Shown piece after piece: positions 8,401 through 15,038 of a DNA stretch of 19,491 bases. Source of the DNA: JAAZFF01 sp964405775 (GTDB taxonomy: Bacteria; Verrucomicrobiota; Kiritimatiellia; RFP12; UBA3636); contig CAYOPG010000041.1 in assembly GCA_964405775.1 (NCBI GenBank), positions 1 to 19,491 on the forward strand, written 5' to 3'. Positions within the stretch are counted from its first letter, which is position 1; every line of letters begins with the position of its first letter. The position numbers were made by a program, and so were the translations under genes. The notes under the pieces are model-generated. The model searched no databases. It saw only the letters and a program-made list of their open reading frames with translations, and had not been told where the DNA came from.

Positions 8401-8722
8401 CGGGAAGGCGAGGGATGCCCTTGGGTCGGAATATCCAGAGGGAATCGAGACGCACTTCGTGGTGGTAACCGCCGAGAGGCCGGCGGAGTTTGTGAACATC
8501 ACGGCTTCGAAGGCAATGCCGCTTCGCATGGCGGAGGCTTCCGGAGGAAAGGTCGTCGGGCCGGCGGATATTGAAGAGTTGCAGGGTTCGTTCGGAGAGG
8601 GAAACCGCGTTTTGGTCGAACGCACGGAGAAGACTCTCTGGAACTCTTTGTTACTTTATGCGGCCGTAATCGGGCTGCTCACTGCGGAATGGATTGTGAG
8701 GAAGCGCCATGGAGTTGCGTAA
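5456..8722 (+). CDS. Large membrane protein: split VWA-like domain plus amidotransferase-like domain
   Basis: This 1088-residue membrane protein is a second VWA-type component. Membrane segments are predicted at about 15-34, 50-68, 78-96 and 114-133, with a last one near 1062-1080 and a basic tail. VVVLMDDSASMN carries a DxSxS MIDAS motif (about 150-154). The next recognisable VWA strand (GFIVVTDGRYNG) appears only near 463-474, so about 300 charged, mostly helical residues interrupt the fold. Beta-rich sequence (about 505-605) precedes a glutamine-amidotransferase-like domain (about 610-900) containing FLVDSRPRWEFRYLRN and GKGKVLMLNTDQTWRLR. No catalytic cysteine elbow is evident. Further beta sequence (900-1005) follows. 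GCGGA (5446-5450) lies 5 nt before the ATG, and the gap to the previous gene is 24 bp. I do not know a specific function. It resembles putative membrane proteins in MoxR/VWA operons of PVC bacteria. Confidence 0.88.
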   Translation: MEQNIIRPDLLPMTVPTFLLWIMALVGVAVWIFAHRHVAWKDSLRPSQRLGILVPVGTVASWTVMQLLGRWAVLAGSGHLLLLAFIAALSIELVSHLYRRECGLLPRRTGRILVACRMAAVFIILFMLLQPVLVGEHSRTIRRRVVVLMDDSASMNLQDKYWTVEERVEIAAALGAIEEISDEDLEKMHQGLPAIAEEFAVFRMVAESYGEGTEEEPLDKKEVSKTVRKAIDMVEPVVEKVANDAGAVPKEEFGDLSDTAGRASRLLGETLLPTLGKLGEECRDKEADIRNSVKGCADAMEQLVAALPDLRRSRRAAMYARRDEVGKAEAMAAADSTRAEIGRRLLSEDNNDDGETEIEKLRSVYDVDVYRFAANPVLDSALMPTDEDKKAAAKTRKGMDEKESTPKVAVTNVVDVSSTNDVMAVEDKVSKEEARIAAFRSATDITVALERALREIPSEELAGFIVVTDGRYNGAAGVDAVARRLGNMKAPVSAVVLGGSKMPLDVAFGHARAPESVFLGDKVHVTGTIVATRAAGKDAKVRLYLGEEMVEEQVFRIENDDFEKEFRFTHKPESRGVIQYRLEIEEIPDEEFKENNKWTLDVAVSDDRTNVFLVDSRPRWEFRYLRNLFYGRDKSVHLQEYLVKPDRVAGVDPDPLPAASAARPFGESESSTYPLSREEWRKFAVIILGDLNEYELPAEEIENIKYCVAERGALLVIIAGPNSMPHKIRDEGLRELMPVVYEPSNKSLLKGPENRFRLKLTSAGKIHPVMMQSSSQSENEEIWEGIQTMDWRYRVNGVKPGAEVLAYAAAEEEPGAQTAEVAAHNFADDPEGAVIRLEEIRREQAKNSLVVAQQYGKGKVLMLNTDQTWRLRYKVGDVLHHQFWGQVLRWGAGEKLRAGNSFVRIGTDRLRYAPEEPVVVYARISDAEFNAMNDLEPKIKLYSEENEIETVTLEYREGSNGFYEGKLSPLADPGKYRVAFESGKARDALGSEYPEGIETHFVVVTAERPAEFVNITASKAMPLRMAEASGGKVVGPADIEELQGSFGEGNRVLVERTEKTLWNSLLLYAAVIGLLTAEWIVRKRHGVA
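8698..8704 (+). promoter_or_regulatory. Ribosome binding site deciding the start of the giant coiled-coil gene
   Basis: GAGGAAG lies inside the end of the preceding gene. Its GAGG core ends 7 nt before the ATG at 8709, an ideal spacing. This favours 8709, which overlaps the previous gene by 14 bp, over the in-frame ATG codons at 8724 and 8754-8757. It indicates translational coupling of the two membrane proteins. Confidence 0.6.
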
Positions 8723-11700
8723 CATGTGTTCGCCCGGAAGGGCAAAAGAGATAATGATGGACTTGGGCGCAAAGGCGTTGAAGAAGCTGGAAAAACTTGT
8801 TCCGCCCTCACGAGCCTTCAATGCTCTGCCGCCTGAGATGGACTCAATGCTAAGCCATGCCAGGAGGCGCATCATTTCCATAGTCTTAGCCCGCGGGCTT
8901 CTCGCGGTTTTGGCCACGGCTCTCATCGCCGTGCTTTTGATTATGGCGGTTGACGCCATGACGATGATGTTCACGGCGGGCCCCCGCTGGGTCATGTGGG
9001 GGTGTGGTCTGTTTGCGACGTTCGTCACCGCGTATTTCACGCTTGTGCGTCCGCTCGCACACCCGTTCACTCCGGCACGCGTTGCGCTGCTGATAGAGCA
9101 GAACCATCCGGAGCTTGAGGAGCGGATTTCGACGGTTGTCGAACTTTTGTCACACCCCGAGGCTCAGGCTCACGGTTCGGCGCAGTTGCTGTCGGTGCTT
9201 ACGAAACAGGCTCTCGCGGACACGAAAGGTGTTTCGCCGGAGGCTGAATTCACGACCCGGACGATAAAGCCGAAACTAATCGCCGCGGCGTGCGCCATTG
9301 GCGTGTTGCTTTTGCTGTTCATTGTTGGGCCCAAGGCAACGGCGCGGTTGTTCGTCAGAGCGGTTGCACCTTCGGCGGAGGTCGGCAACGTATACGCGGA
9401 CTACCTTGTAGTAGAACCCGGCGACGTCGTGCTGCTGAAGGGAATGCCGCTTCAGATCAACGTGCGTGCGAGCGCGGATTTAAAGAGCGATGCCTATATG
9501 CGTGTAGAAACAACCTCTGGCGGAAAAACGCGCGAAGTATCGGAGCGCATGCGCCAGGTGGAAGGCCAAGCCACGGACGGGGAAAAACGTGAAAATCGGA
9601 AACTAAGCTACGTGCACAACTTCCATGCGGTCGAGGAGTCGTTCCGCTATCGTGTGATGTGCGGTGGAGCTCTGACTCGTTTTTACAAGGTTACAGTATT
9701 GCCGACGCCGGCGTACAAGAGCATAGAAATAAAGAACATCTTTCCCGAGTACACTGGCATGGAGCCGACGACGAATAAATTCGGCAACATGGAAATCAGC
9801 TCGATCGCCGGGACGCGCATCGAGATAGAAATCGAACCGGAGCGGGAGATGGATGCCCGTCTGGTTCTGGCGGACGGCGAACATGAATCCGAGAGAACGC
9901 GCAAAGGAAAAGTAGGTTGGGCGTTTACGCTTAGCGATAAGGTCGCGGGAGAATGGCGCATCGCGCTTGCCGACGCAAACGGATACACAAACGCGGCGGT
10001 CTCTTACCCGGTGCGAGTCACCAAGGACCGCAAGCCCGAAGTGGCTATTGTATCACCTGAAGAACGCGTGTTTACGTTGCCGCCGTACGCTACGCTTCCG
10101 TTGGAGTACATTGCCGCCGACGACTTCGGGTTTTCTGCTCAGGAACTGCATTTCAGTGTAGACGGCGCGCGCTTCGAGAAACTCTCGGGTACAACTTCAT
10201 CGCAGATTGAGGCGGGGGCGTGGAGAGGAAACGCTCTGGTCGATTTGTCGAAGATTAAGACCGACGGGGTGTCTGTGTTGAAATTCGTTATCGTCGTGCG
10301 CGACAACCTGCCTCACGATCTGGCAGGACCGCAGGAAGCCCGTAGCGAAACCGTGGAGGTAAGAATTGACCGTGGTGCAAAGAGCTTGAGCACCCAGCTT
10401 ATGGAACAGGAATTCCGGGACATAGATGAGGCGATGGCGGAGCTCAAGGCGGAGTTGGCAAAGGCGCGCGAAAAGGCGTCTGCGGCGGCTAGGGAAGCAG
10501 CAGCCAAATCGGACGAAAAAGCTCAAGAGGCTTTGGCCGGAGCCAAAGAGGATATTGCTGCTGCTGAGGAAAAAATAGAGGAAATGATCCAGGATGCCCA
10601 GGAGAGCATGCTTGAAAGATTGTTGCCGAAATTGGAGAGACTGCGTGAATACGAAGTGAAAGACGCCGCGGAACAGGTCGATGAGGCGATGCTTGCGGAC
10701 AGCGAGGAGAGGCAAGAGGAGACTTCGCAGCTTCAGAAAGAACTTGAAGATGCTGTCAAGAAGGTGGACGAATTCTCAAAAGAAATCGAAGAGGCGAAGG
10801 CAGAGATACGCGACCTGATGAAGATGTCGGAACTCGCAGAGCGTCAGGACGCGCTTGCAGAAAAAGCGAAGCCTGAAGAAATGACTCGCGCCGATATGGA
10901 GCAGTGGAAGAACGAGCAAAAGGCGCTGGAAGCAGAACTCGGGAAGGTGAAGGTCGATGGTGCGTTTGAGCCAGCCAGAAAAGAGGCTCAACAGGTAGCG
11001 GCAGATATTCAAACCCTAGGGGAAGAACAGAAAAAGCTTGAAGATATTGCAGCAAGGCTGGCCGATGAACAGACACGTGATGCTGCTTCGGAAGAGCTTG
11101 CTAAAATGACGCCGCAAATGTCCAGTGAGTCATCGCCTGAGGAGCGAGCGGCTAAGCTACAGGAAGAGATCGCGGAGAAAACTCAGGACATAAACGAACG
11201 TATTGCCGATCTTGCGGAAGAGTTCAAGGCACTCGAAGAAATGCTCGCCGCTTCAGAGGCAAATCCGGGCGAAGAGGCGGAGTCCCAGACTGAAGAAGCT
11301 CAGGCGGAAGCGGCAAATGAGATCCAAGCTCAGGCCGAGAAAGCCGCAGCGCTTGAGGAGGCACGAGAGGATGCAGAACTATTCTCAGATAATCTGAAGG
11401 CTGCTGCCGAGGAAATGGTCAGAGCGGAGGACTCAACAAAGAAGGCTACCGACCAACTTACTTCGGCGGCGGAGAATCGTGCTGAGGGTCTGGAAAAGGA
11501 GTCGGTAGCTGAGGCTGCTAAAGAGGCTGCGGAAAAAGTAGAAACTGAAGCTAAGACAGCCACTGCGGAGGAAGCCGTGAAAAAGTTCGAGGCTGCGGCT
11601 AAAGAAGCGGCTGCAAAAGAGAAAGCTGCGGCAGTAGCCGCTGAAGCGGCAAAAGAGGCGGCGGCAAAAGAAGCGGAAGCCAAGAAAGAGGCGGCTATTG

Positions 11701-13940
11701 CGCGGGAAGCCTTGGACAAAGCGGAAGTGGCTAAGGAAGAAGCCGCAATGACTCAAGACGAAGCGCAAAAAGCTGTTGAGGAGGCAGAAAAAGCAGCAAA
11801 AGAGGCCGCTGCGGAGGTGGAGAAGACAGCTAAGGAGGTCGCCGAAAAAAACGCAGCCGCCGAGGCTGCCGCTGCAAAAGAGAAACAGGCCATGGCTGAA
11901 CCTGAGTCGAAAAAAACGGCTGAACCGGAGAAAACTGAAGAAGCAATGGCGGCAGAGCAGGCCGAAGCAAAGGCAGAGACAGTTAAAGCGGAGGCGGCTA
12001 AGGCGGAAGCGGAAGCCAAAGAGGCGGCAGCAGAAGCGGAGAAGGCCAGAGCAGAAGCGGAGAAGGCCAGAGCGGAAGCGGAAAAGGCTGCTGCGGACGC
12101 TGTGGCTGCCGCCAAAGAGGCGGTGAAAAAAGCCGAAGAGGCAGCCAAGGCCGCAGAGACGGCGAAGGAAGCGGAGGCTAAAAAGACGGTTGATCCCGCT
12201 GTGCCGGAAGTGGAAATGTTTGCTAAGCAGGCGGAAGCAGAAGCGGAGACAGCTAAAGCAGAGGCAGCCAAGGCGGAAGAGGAAGCCAAAGAGGCGGCGG
12301 CAAAAGCGGAAACTGCTCAGGCTGAAGCGGAAAAAGCTGCTGCGGATGCTATGGCGGCCGCCAAAGAAGATTTGAAAAAGGCAGAAGAGTCTACCGCGGC
12401 AGCTGAGGCGGAAGCAGAAGCCAAAGAGGCGGCGGCAAAAGCGGAGAAGGCCAGAGCAGAAGCGGAAAAGGCTGCGGCGGCTGCGGCGGAAGCTGCTGCT
12501 GAAGAAGCTTTGAAAAAAGCCGAAGAAGCCGCCAAAACTGCAGAGACGGTAAAGGATGCCGAGGCTAAGAATGCGGCAGATCCGGGCAAGGTTGCAGAAT
12601 CGGCGGCTGTCAAGCAAGCGGAAACAGAGGCTGAGAAGGCGAGGGCAGAGGCTGAGAAGGCTGAAGCGGAGGCCAAAGAGGCTCTCGCCAAAGCGGAAAC
12701 GGCAAAGGCTGAAGCGGAAAAAGCCGCTGCAGAAGCTGCGCAAGCTGCGGCTAAAGAAGCGGCGAGAAAGGCTGAACAGGCGGCAAAGGAGGCAGAGGCC
12801 GCTAAGGAAGCCGCCAAGAAAGAAGCTCTGGCTAAAGATGCCGAGATTGAGGCAGAAGCTGCTAAAGTAGCGAAAGCGCAGGCTGAGGAAGCCGCTGCGA
12901 AAGAGGCTGCCGCTGCCGCGAAGGAAGCTGCTGATAAAGCCGAGGAAGCCGCAAGAAAAGCGGCTGAGGAAGCAGAGGCGGCGGCTCTTGCCTCTGCGGA
13001 TGCAAAAACGGAGGCCGATGCTGCAATGGCTGAAAAAGCCGATTCACAAGCGATAGCCCAAGAGAGTGAAAAGGACAAGGCAACTGCGGAGCAGGATGCG
13101 AAATCAAATCTGGAAGACGCCGTGGAGGAAATGGAATCTGCTGCCAACAGTATGGAAAAGGCCGCAGAGGCGATCAAGAAAGCGGAGGAGAAAGCGACAG
13201 GCCTTACCGAGAAACTCGATGAGATGTCGCGCGAAGCGGCCGAACGCGCAAAAGAAGCAATGAAGGCCGCGGTGGAAAAGGCAGATGCTGCAATGGATGA
13301 GCAAGAGGCCGCGGAGAAGGCCGCCGCAGAGAAGGCCGCCGCGGAGAAGGCGGCTTCAGAAGAATCAAGCTCCGAACAGGCGTCACCTGAAAAAAATGAT
13401 TCAGAGAAGTCGGAGTCAGAGTCAAGCCAGTCGCAACAACAGAAATTGGGCGAAGGTGAAAAATCTCAATCTCAGGAAAAGCAAGCGTCGGAAAAACAGA
13501 ACGAATCGCAGGATTCTTCAGGAGGCGGGGAAAATCGCGAAAATGAAGAGGATAAGGATGAACCCACTGCTGCCGATGAGATGAGGAACAAGGCTGAAGA
13601 GGCGGCTGAAGAGATGCGTAATATGGCAGATATGCTGGCGAAACAAATGGGCTATCCTGAATTGCCTGATCCGTTGAAACCGGGGCGCAAGAGCAAAAAT
13701 TCAGAGTCAGGTGAACCTTCCGAGCGAACAGACGAAGATTTTTCCAGAGACGATTTCCGCGGTTTTGAGATGCCGGAGTGGCTCCGTAGAGCAGGTTTCC
13801 GCAGAGGAGATTGGTTCAGGGTCAAGGGCGGTATGCCGCCCGGTGAGTTCGAGGATGCTCTCAAGGCCGTGGCGCCTGAATACCGTGAGCTTGTGCGGTC
13901 GTACTTCCTCGAACTGGCACGTGAAAATAAGAACAAATAG
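8709..13940 (+). CDS. Giant DUF4175-like membrane protein with a helical Ala/Glu/Lys stalk of over 1000 residues
   Basis: This 1743-residue protein has membrane segments at about 55-82, 93-113 and 190-207. The basic flank ARRR before the first implies N-in and C-out topology, which puts some 1530 residues in the periplasm. Residues about 225-545 are beta-rich and include TKDRKPEVAIVSPEE and YIAADDFGFS, as in DUF4175-like proteins of MoxR/VWA operons. From about 560 to 1640 the chain is almost all helical. Residues about 924-1554 are dominated by Ala, Glu and Lys in EAEKARA-like heptads, broken by proline-containing breaks near 1064-1072, 1162-1165 and 1289. A Ser/Gln/Glu-rich segment (about 1555-1625) leads to a compact C-terminal module with EMPEWLRRAGFRRGDWFRVKG and EYRELVRSYFLELAREN. 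The stalk composition recalls TolA domain II but is several times longer. A scaffold or force-transmitting role is inferred. The start is fixed by GAGGAAG at 8698, giving a 14-bp overlap with the previous gene. Confidence 0.9.
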   Translation: MELRNMCSPGRAKEIMMDLGAKALKKLEKLVPPSRAFNALPPEMDSMLSHARRRIISIVLARGLLAVLATALIAVLLIMAVDAMTMMFTAGPRWVMWGCGLFATFVTAYFTLVRPLAHPFTPARVALLIEQNHPELEERISTVVELLSHPEAQAHGSAQLLSVLTKQALADTKGVSPEAEFTTRTIKPKLIAAACAIGVLLLLFIVGPKATARLFVRAVAPSAEVGNVYADYLVVEPGDVVLLKGMPLQINVRASADLKSDAYMRVETTSGGKTREVSERMRQVEGQATDGEKRENRKLSYVHNFHAVEESFRYRVMCGGALTRFYKVTVLPTPAYKSIEIKNIFPEYTGMEPTTNKFGNMEISSIAGTRIEIEIEPEREMDARLVLADGEHESERTRKGKVGWAFTLSDKVAGEWRIALADANGYTNAAVSYPVRVTKDRKPEVAIVSPEERVFTLPPYATLPLEYIAADDFGFSAQELHFSVDGARFEKLSGTTSSQIEAGAWRGNALVDLSKIKTDGVSVLKFVIVVRDNLPHDLAGPQEARSETVEVRIDRGAKSLSTQLMEQEFRDIDEAMAELKAELAKAREKASAAAREAAAKSDEKAQEALAGAKEDIAAAEEKIEEMIQDAQESMLERLLPKLERLREYEVKDAAEQVDEAMLADSEERQEETSQLQKELEDAVKKVDEFSKEIEEAKAEIRDLMKMSELAERQDALAEKAKPEEMTRADMEQWKNEQKALEAELGKVKVDGAFEPARKEAQQVAADIQTLGEEQKKLEDIAARLADEQTRDAASEELAKMTPQMSSESSPEERAAKLQEEIAEKTQDINERIADLAEEFKALEEMLAASEANPGEEAESQTEEAQAEAANEIQAQAEKAAALEEAREDAELFSDNLKAAAEEMVRAEDSTKKATDQLTSAAENRAEGLEKESVAEAAKEAAEKVETEAKTATAEEAVKKFEAAAKEAAAKEKAAAVAAEAAKEAAAKEAEAKKEAAIAREALDKAEVAKEEAAMTQDEAQKAVEEAEKAAKEAAAEVEKTAKEVAEKNAAAEAAAAKEKQAMAEPESKKTAEPEKTEEAMAAEQAEAKAETVKAEAAKAEAEAKEAAAEAEKARAEAEKARAEAEKAAADAVAAAKEAVKKAEEAAKAAETAKEAEAKKTVDPAVPEVEMFAKQAEAEAETAKAEAAKAEEEAKEAAAKAETAQAEAEKAAADAMAAAKEDLKKAEESTAAAEAEAEAKEAAAKAEKARAEAEKAAAAAAEAAAEEALKKAEEAAKTAETVKDAEAKNAADPGKVAESAAVKQAETEAEKARAEAEKAEAEAKEALAKAETAKAEAEKAAAEAAQAAAKEAARKAEQAAKEAEAAKEAAKKEALAKDAEIEAEAAKVAKAQAEEAAAKEAAAAAKEAADKAEEAARKAAEEAEAAALASADAKTEADAAMAEKADSQAIAQESEKDKATAEQDAKSNLEDAVEEMESAANSMEKAAEAIKKAEEKATGLTEKLDEMSREAAERAKEAMKAAVEKADAAMDEQEAAEKAAAEKAAAEKAASEESSSEQASPEKNDSEKSESESSQSQQQKLGEGEKSQSQEKQASEKQNESQDSSGGGENRENEEDKDEPTAADEMRNKAEEAAEEMRNMADMLAKQMGYPELPDPLKPGRKSKNSESGEPSERTDEDFSRDDFRGFEMPEWLRRAGFRRGDWFRVKGGMPPGEFEDALKAVAPEYRELVRSYFLELARENKNK
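12031..12072 (+). repeat. Exact 21-bp tandem repeat, two copies plus a degenerate third
   Basis: Positions 12031-12051 and 12052-12072 are identical 21-mers, each encoding one heptad of the EAEKARA type. A third, diverged copy begins at 12073, and most of the unit recurs near 12435-12462. The exact identity suggests recent slippage or conversion, so copy number here may differ between strains. The unit is a multiple of three, so the reading frame would survive changes. Confidence 0.75.
13314..13358 (+). repeat. 15-bp tandem repeat encoding EKAAA, three copies
   Basis: The units are 13314-13328, 13329-13343 and 13344-13358. The first two differ at one third-codon base, and the third is diverged and encodes EKAAS. 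It sits at the end of the Ala/Glu/Lys stalk just before the Ser/Gln-rich segment. The length is again a multiple of three. Confidence 0.7.
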
Positions 13941-13957
13941 CATTTATGGGGATGACT

Positions 13958-15031
13958 ATGAAATTTGGGTTGAAGATTGCTTTAGTGGCTGCCGTCGTGT
14001 TGTCCGCTTTACTACTGCCGGTACGGATTTTCGCTCAGGGCAGTGTCGGCTCTGAGCCCGAAGATCCCATAGACAAATCAGTCGAGGCTGCGCTTGAGTA
14101 TCTTGCCAATGGTCAAAATCCTAACGGTTCATATCCAGAGAGTTATGGCGATTCCGGGGCGATATCCGCGTTGGCGGGGATGGCGTTTCTCGCCAAGGGG
14201 TACACTCCCGGCGATGCGCGTTACGGCCATGTAATAACCAACTCCATAAACTACATCCTGGGCATAGCCAATGCTGACGGCTATTTGGGCACAAAGCTGA
14301 ATGACAACGGGCAGATGTATGTTCACAGCATTTGCACCCTGTTCCTGTCAGAAGTGTCGGGTATGGTAGAACCGGCCTTGCAGGACAGGTTGGACGAAGT
14401 CCTGCCCAAGGCCGTTAAGATATTACTGGATGCTCAAAACGTTCATAAACAACCGAATTTTGCGGGCGGATGGCGTTATCGCCCGAATTCGAACGACAGC
14501 GATATGTCTTGTTCCGGTTGGGCTTTGATGGCTTTGCGTTCATGCAGCCTCAACGGGGGGCAGGTGCCAGACGATGCGATAGACCGTGCGGTGGAATACG
14601 TGAGGCGCCACCAGCAGACCGAACAAGGGTACTTCATGTACATGCCGGGCAACAACTCAAGCCAGTTCACATTGACTGGAGCAGGTATATTGTGTCTAGA
14701 GCTTTGTGGCAGGCACAACGACCCTGCGTCATTGCACGCAGCGCGTTTTCTGTTGAACAACTACACCAAACTTGAAGGCCAGTCGAACCAGTTCTACGGC
14801 ATGTACTACACGGCGCAAGGGCTTTTCCAGATAGGCGGCGAATCTTGGAAGGCTTTTTCAGAGTGGATGTATCGTGTCTGGATACCTAAGCAGAAGCCCA
14901 ATGGCTCGTGGCAGGGAACGAGTAGCGAACAGAGCGCCCCGTATGCCACATCTCTGATGGTGCTTGCCTTTACCGTTCCTTATCGCCAGTTGCCGATATA
15001 CCAGCGCGACGAGACGGTTGATGAAGAGTGA
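13958..15031 (+). CDS. Secreted prenyltransferase/squalene-oxidase-repeat (alpha/alpha toroid) protein
   Basis: This 357-residue exported protein belongs to the terpenoid-cyclase/prenyltransferase alpha-toroid superfamily. The N-terminus is a clear signal peptide: MKFGLK, a hydrophobic core, then VRIFA before QG, with cleavage near residue 26-27. Repeat motifs include NGQNPNGSYPES with GAISALAGMAFLAKG, then GGWRYRP with SDMSCSGWALMALRS, then QGLFQIGG with KQKPNGSW. It lacks an evident DxDD or other cyclase catalytic motif, so a structural or binding role is more likely than hopanoid synthesis. An earlier in-frame ATG exists at 13946, but GGGGA (13948-13952) lies 5 nt before 13958, and MKFGLK begins a cleaner signal peptide. 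It is the last gene of the operon, and its stop codon is 7 bp from that of the convergent gene. Confidence 0.88.
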   Translation: MKFGLKIALVAAVVLSALLLPVRIFAQGSVGSEPEDPIDKSVEAALEYLANGQNPNGSYPESYGDSGAISALAGMAFLAKGYTPGDARYGHVITNSINYILGIANADGYLGTKLNDNGQMYVHSICTLFLSEVSGMVEPALQDRLDEVLPKAVKILLDAQNVHKQPNFAGGWRYRPNSNDSDMSCSGWALMALRSCSLNGGQVPDDAIDRAVEYVRRHQQTEQGYFMYMPGNNSSQFTLTGAGILCLELCGRHNDPASLHAARFLLNNYTKLEGQSNQFYGMYYTAQGLFQIGGESWKAFSEWMYRVWIPKQKPNGSWQGTSSEQSAPYATSLMVLAFTVPYRQLPIYQRDETVDEE

Positions 15032-15038
15032 CCTGCAA

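Larger units (their letters stand above)
11480..13370 (+). repeat. Low-complexity Ala/Glu/Lys-coding region
   Basis: This stretch within the giant gene is built almost entirely from GCN, GAR and AAR codons, making the plus strand strongly purine-rich. Three longer repeat units can be aligned from the AEQ/AKQ/VKQ motif that follows each proline-containing break, at codons starting 11958, 12228 and 12615 (spacings 270 and 387 bp, or 90 and 129 codons). The motif [VLD]KKAEE recurs at 12123, 12372 and 12510. The 387-bp spacing is found twice independently, between 12228 and 12615 and between 12123 and 12510, which supports a real segmental duplication and not only biased composition. Synonymous differences between copies show that it is not a recent perfect duplication. 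Confidence 0.7.

Noticed and set aside
11433..12743. 436-aa minus-strand open frame inside the giant gene
   Set aside because: It is the antisense of Ala/Glu/Lys codons, which leaves few stop codons. Its Phe/Arg/Leu/Cys/Ser-rich sequence has no domain, and the plus-strand gene is continuous.
12317..13177. 286-aa minus-strand open frame rich in Ser and Ala
   Set aside because: Same cause: the reverse complement of GCN/GAR/AAR codons gives Ser, Ala, Phe and Leu. It is a compositional artefact.
12031..13358. CRISPR-like or mobile repeats
   Set aside because: The repeats are contiguous, in-frame and coding, with no spacers, terminal inverted repeats or transposase.
13958..15031. Squalene-hopene cyclase for hopanoid synthesis
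   Set aside because: At 357 residues it is about half the usual length, it has a signal peptide, and it lacks a visible DxDD motif. No isoprenoid genes are nearby.
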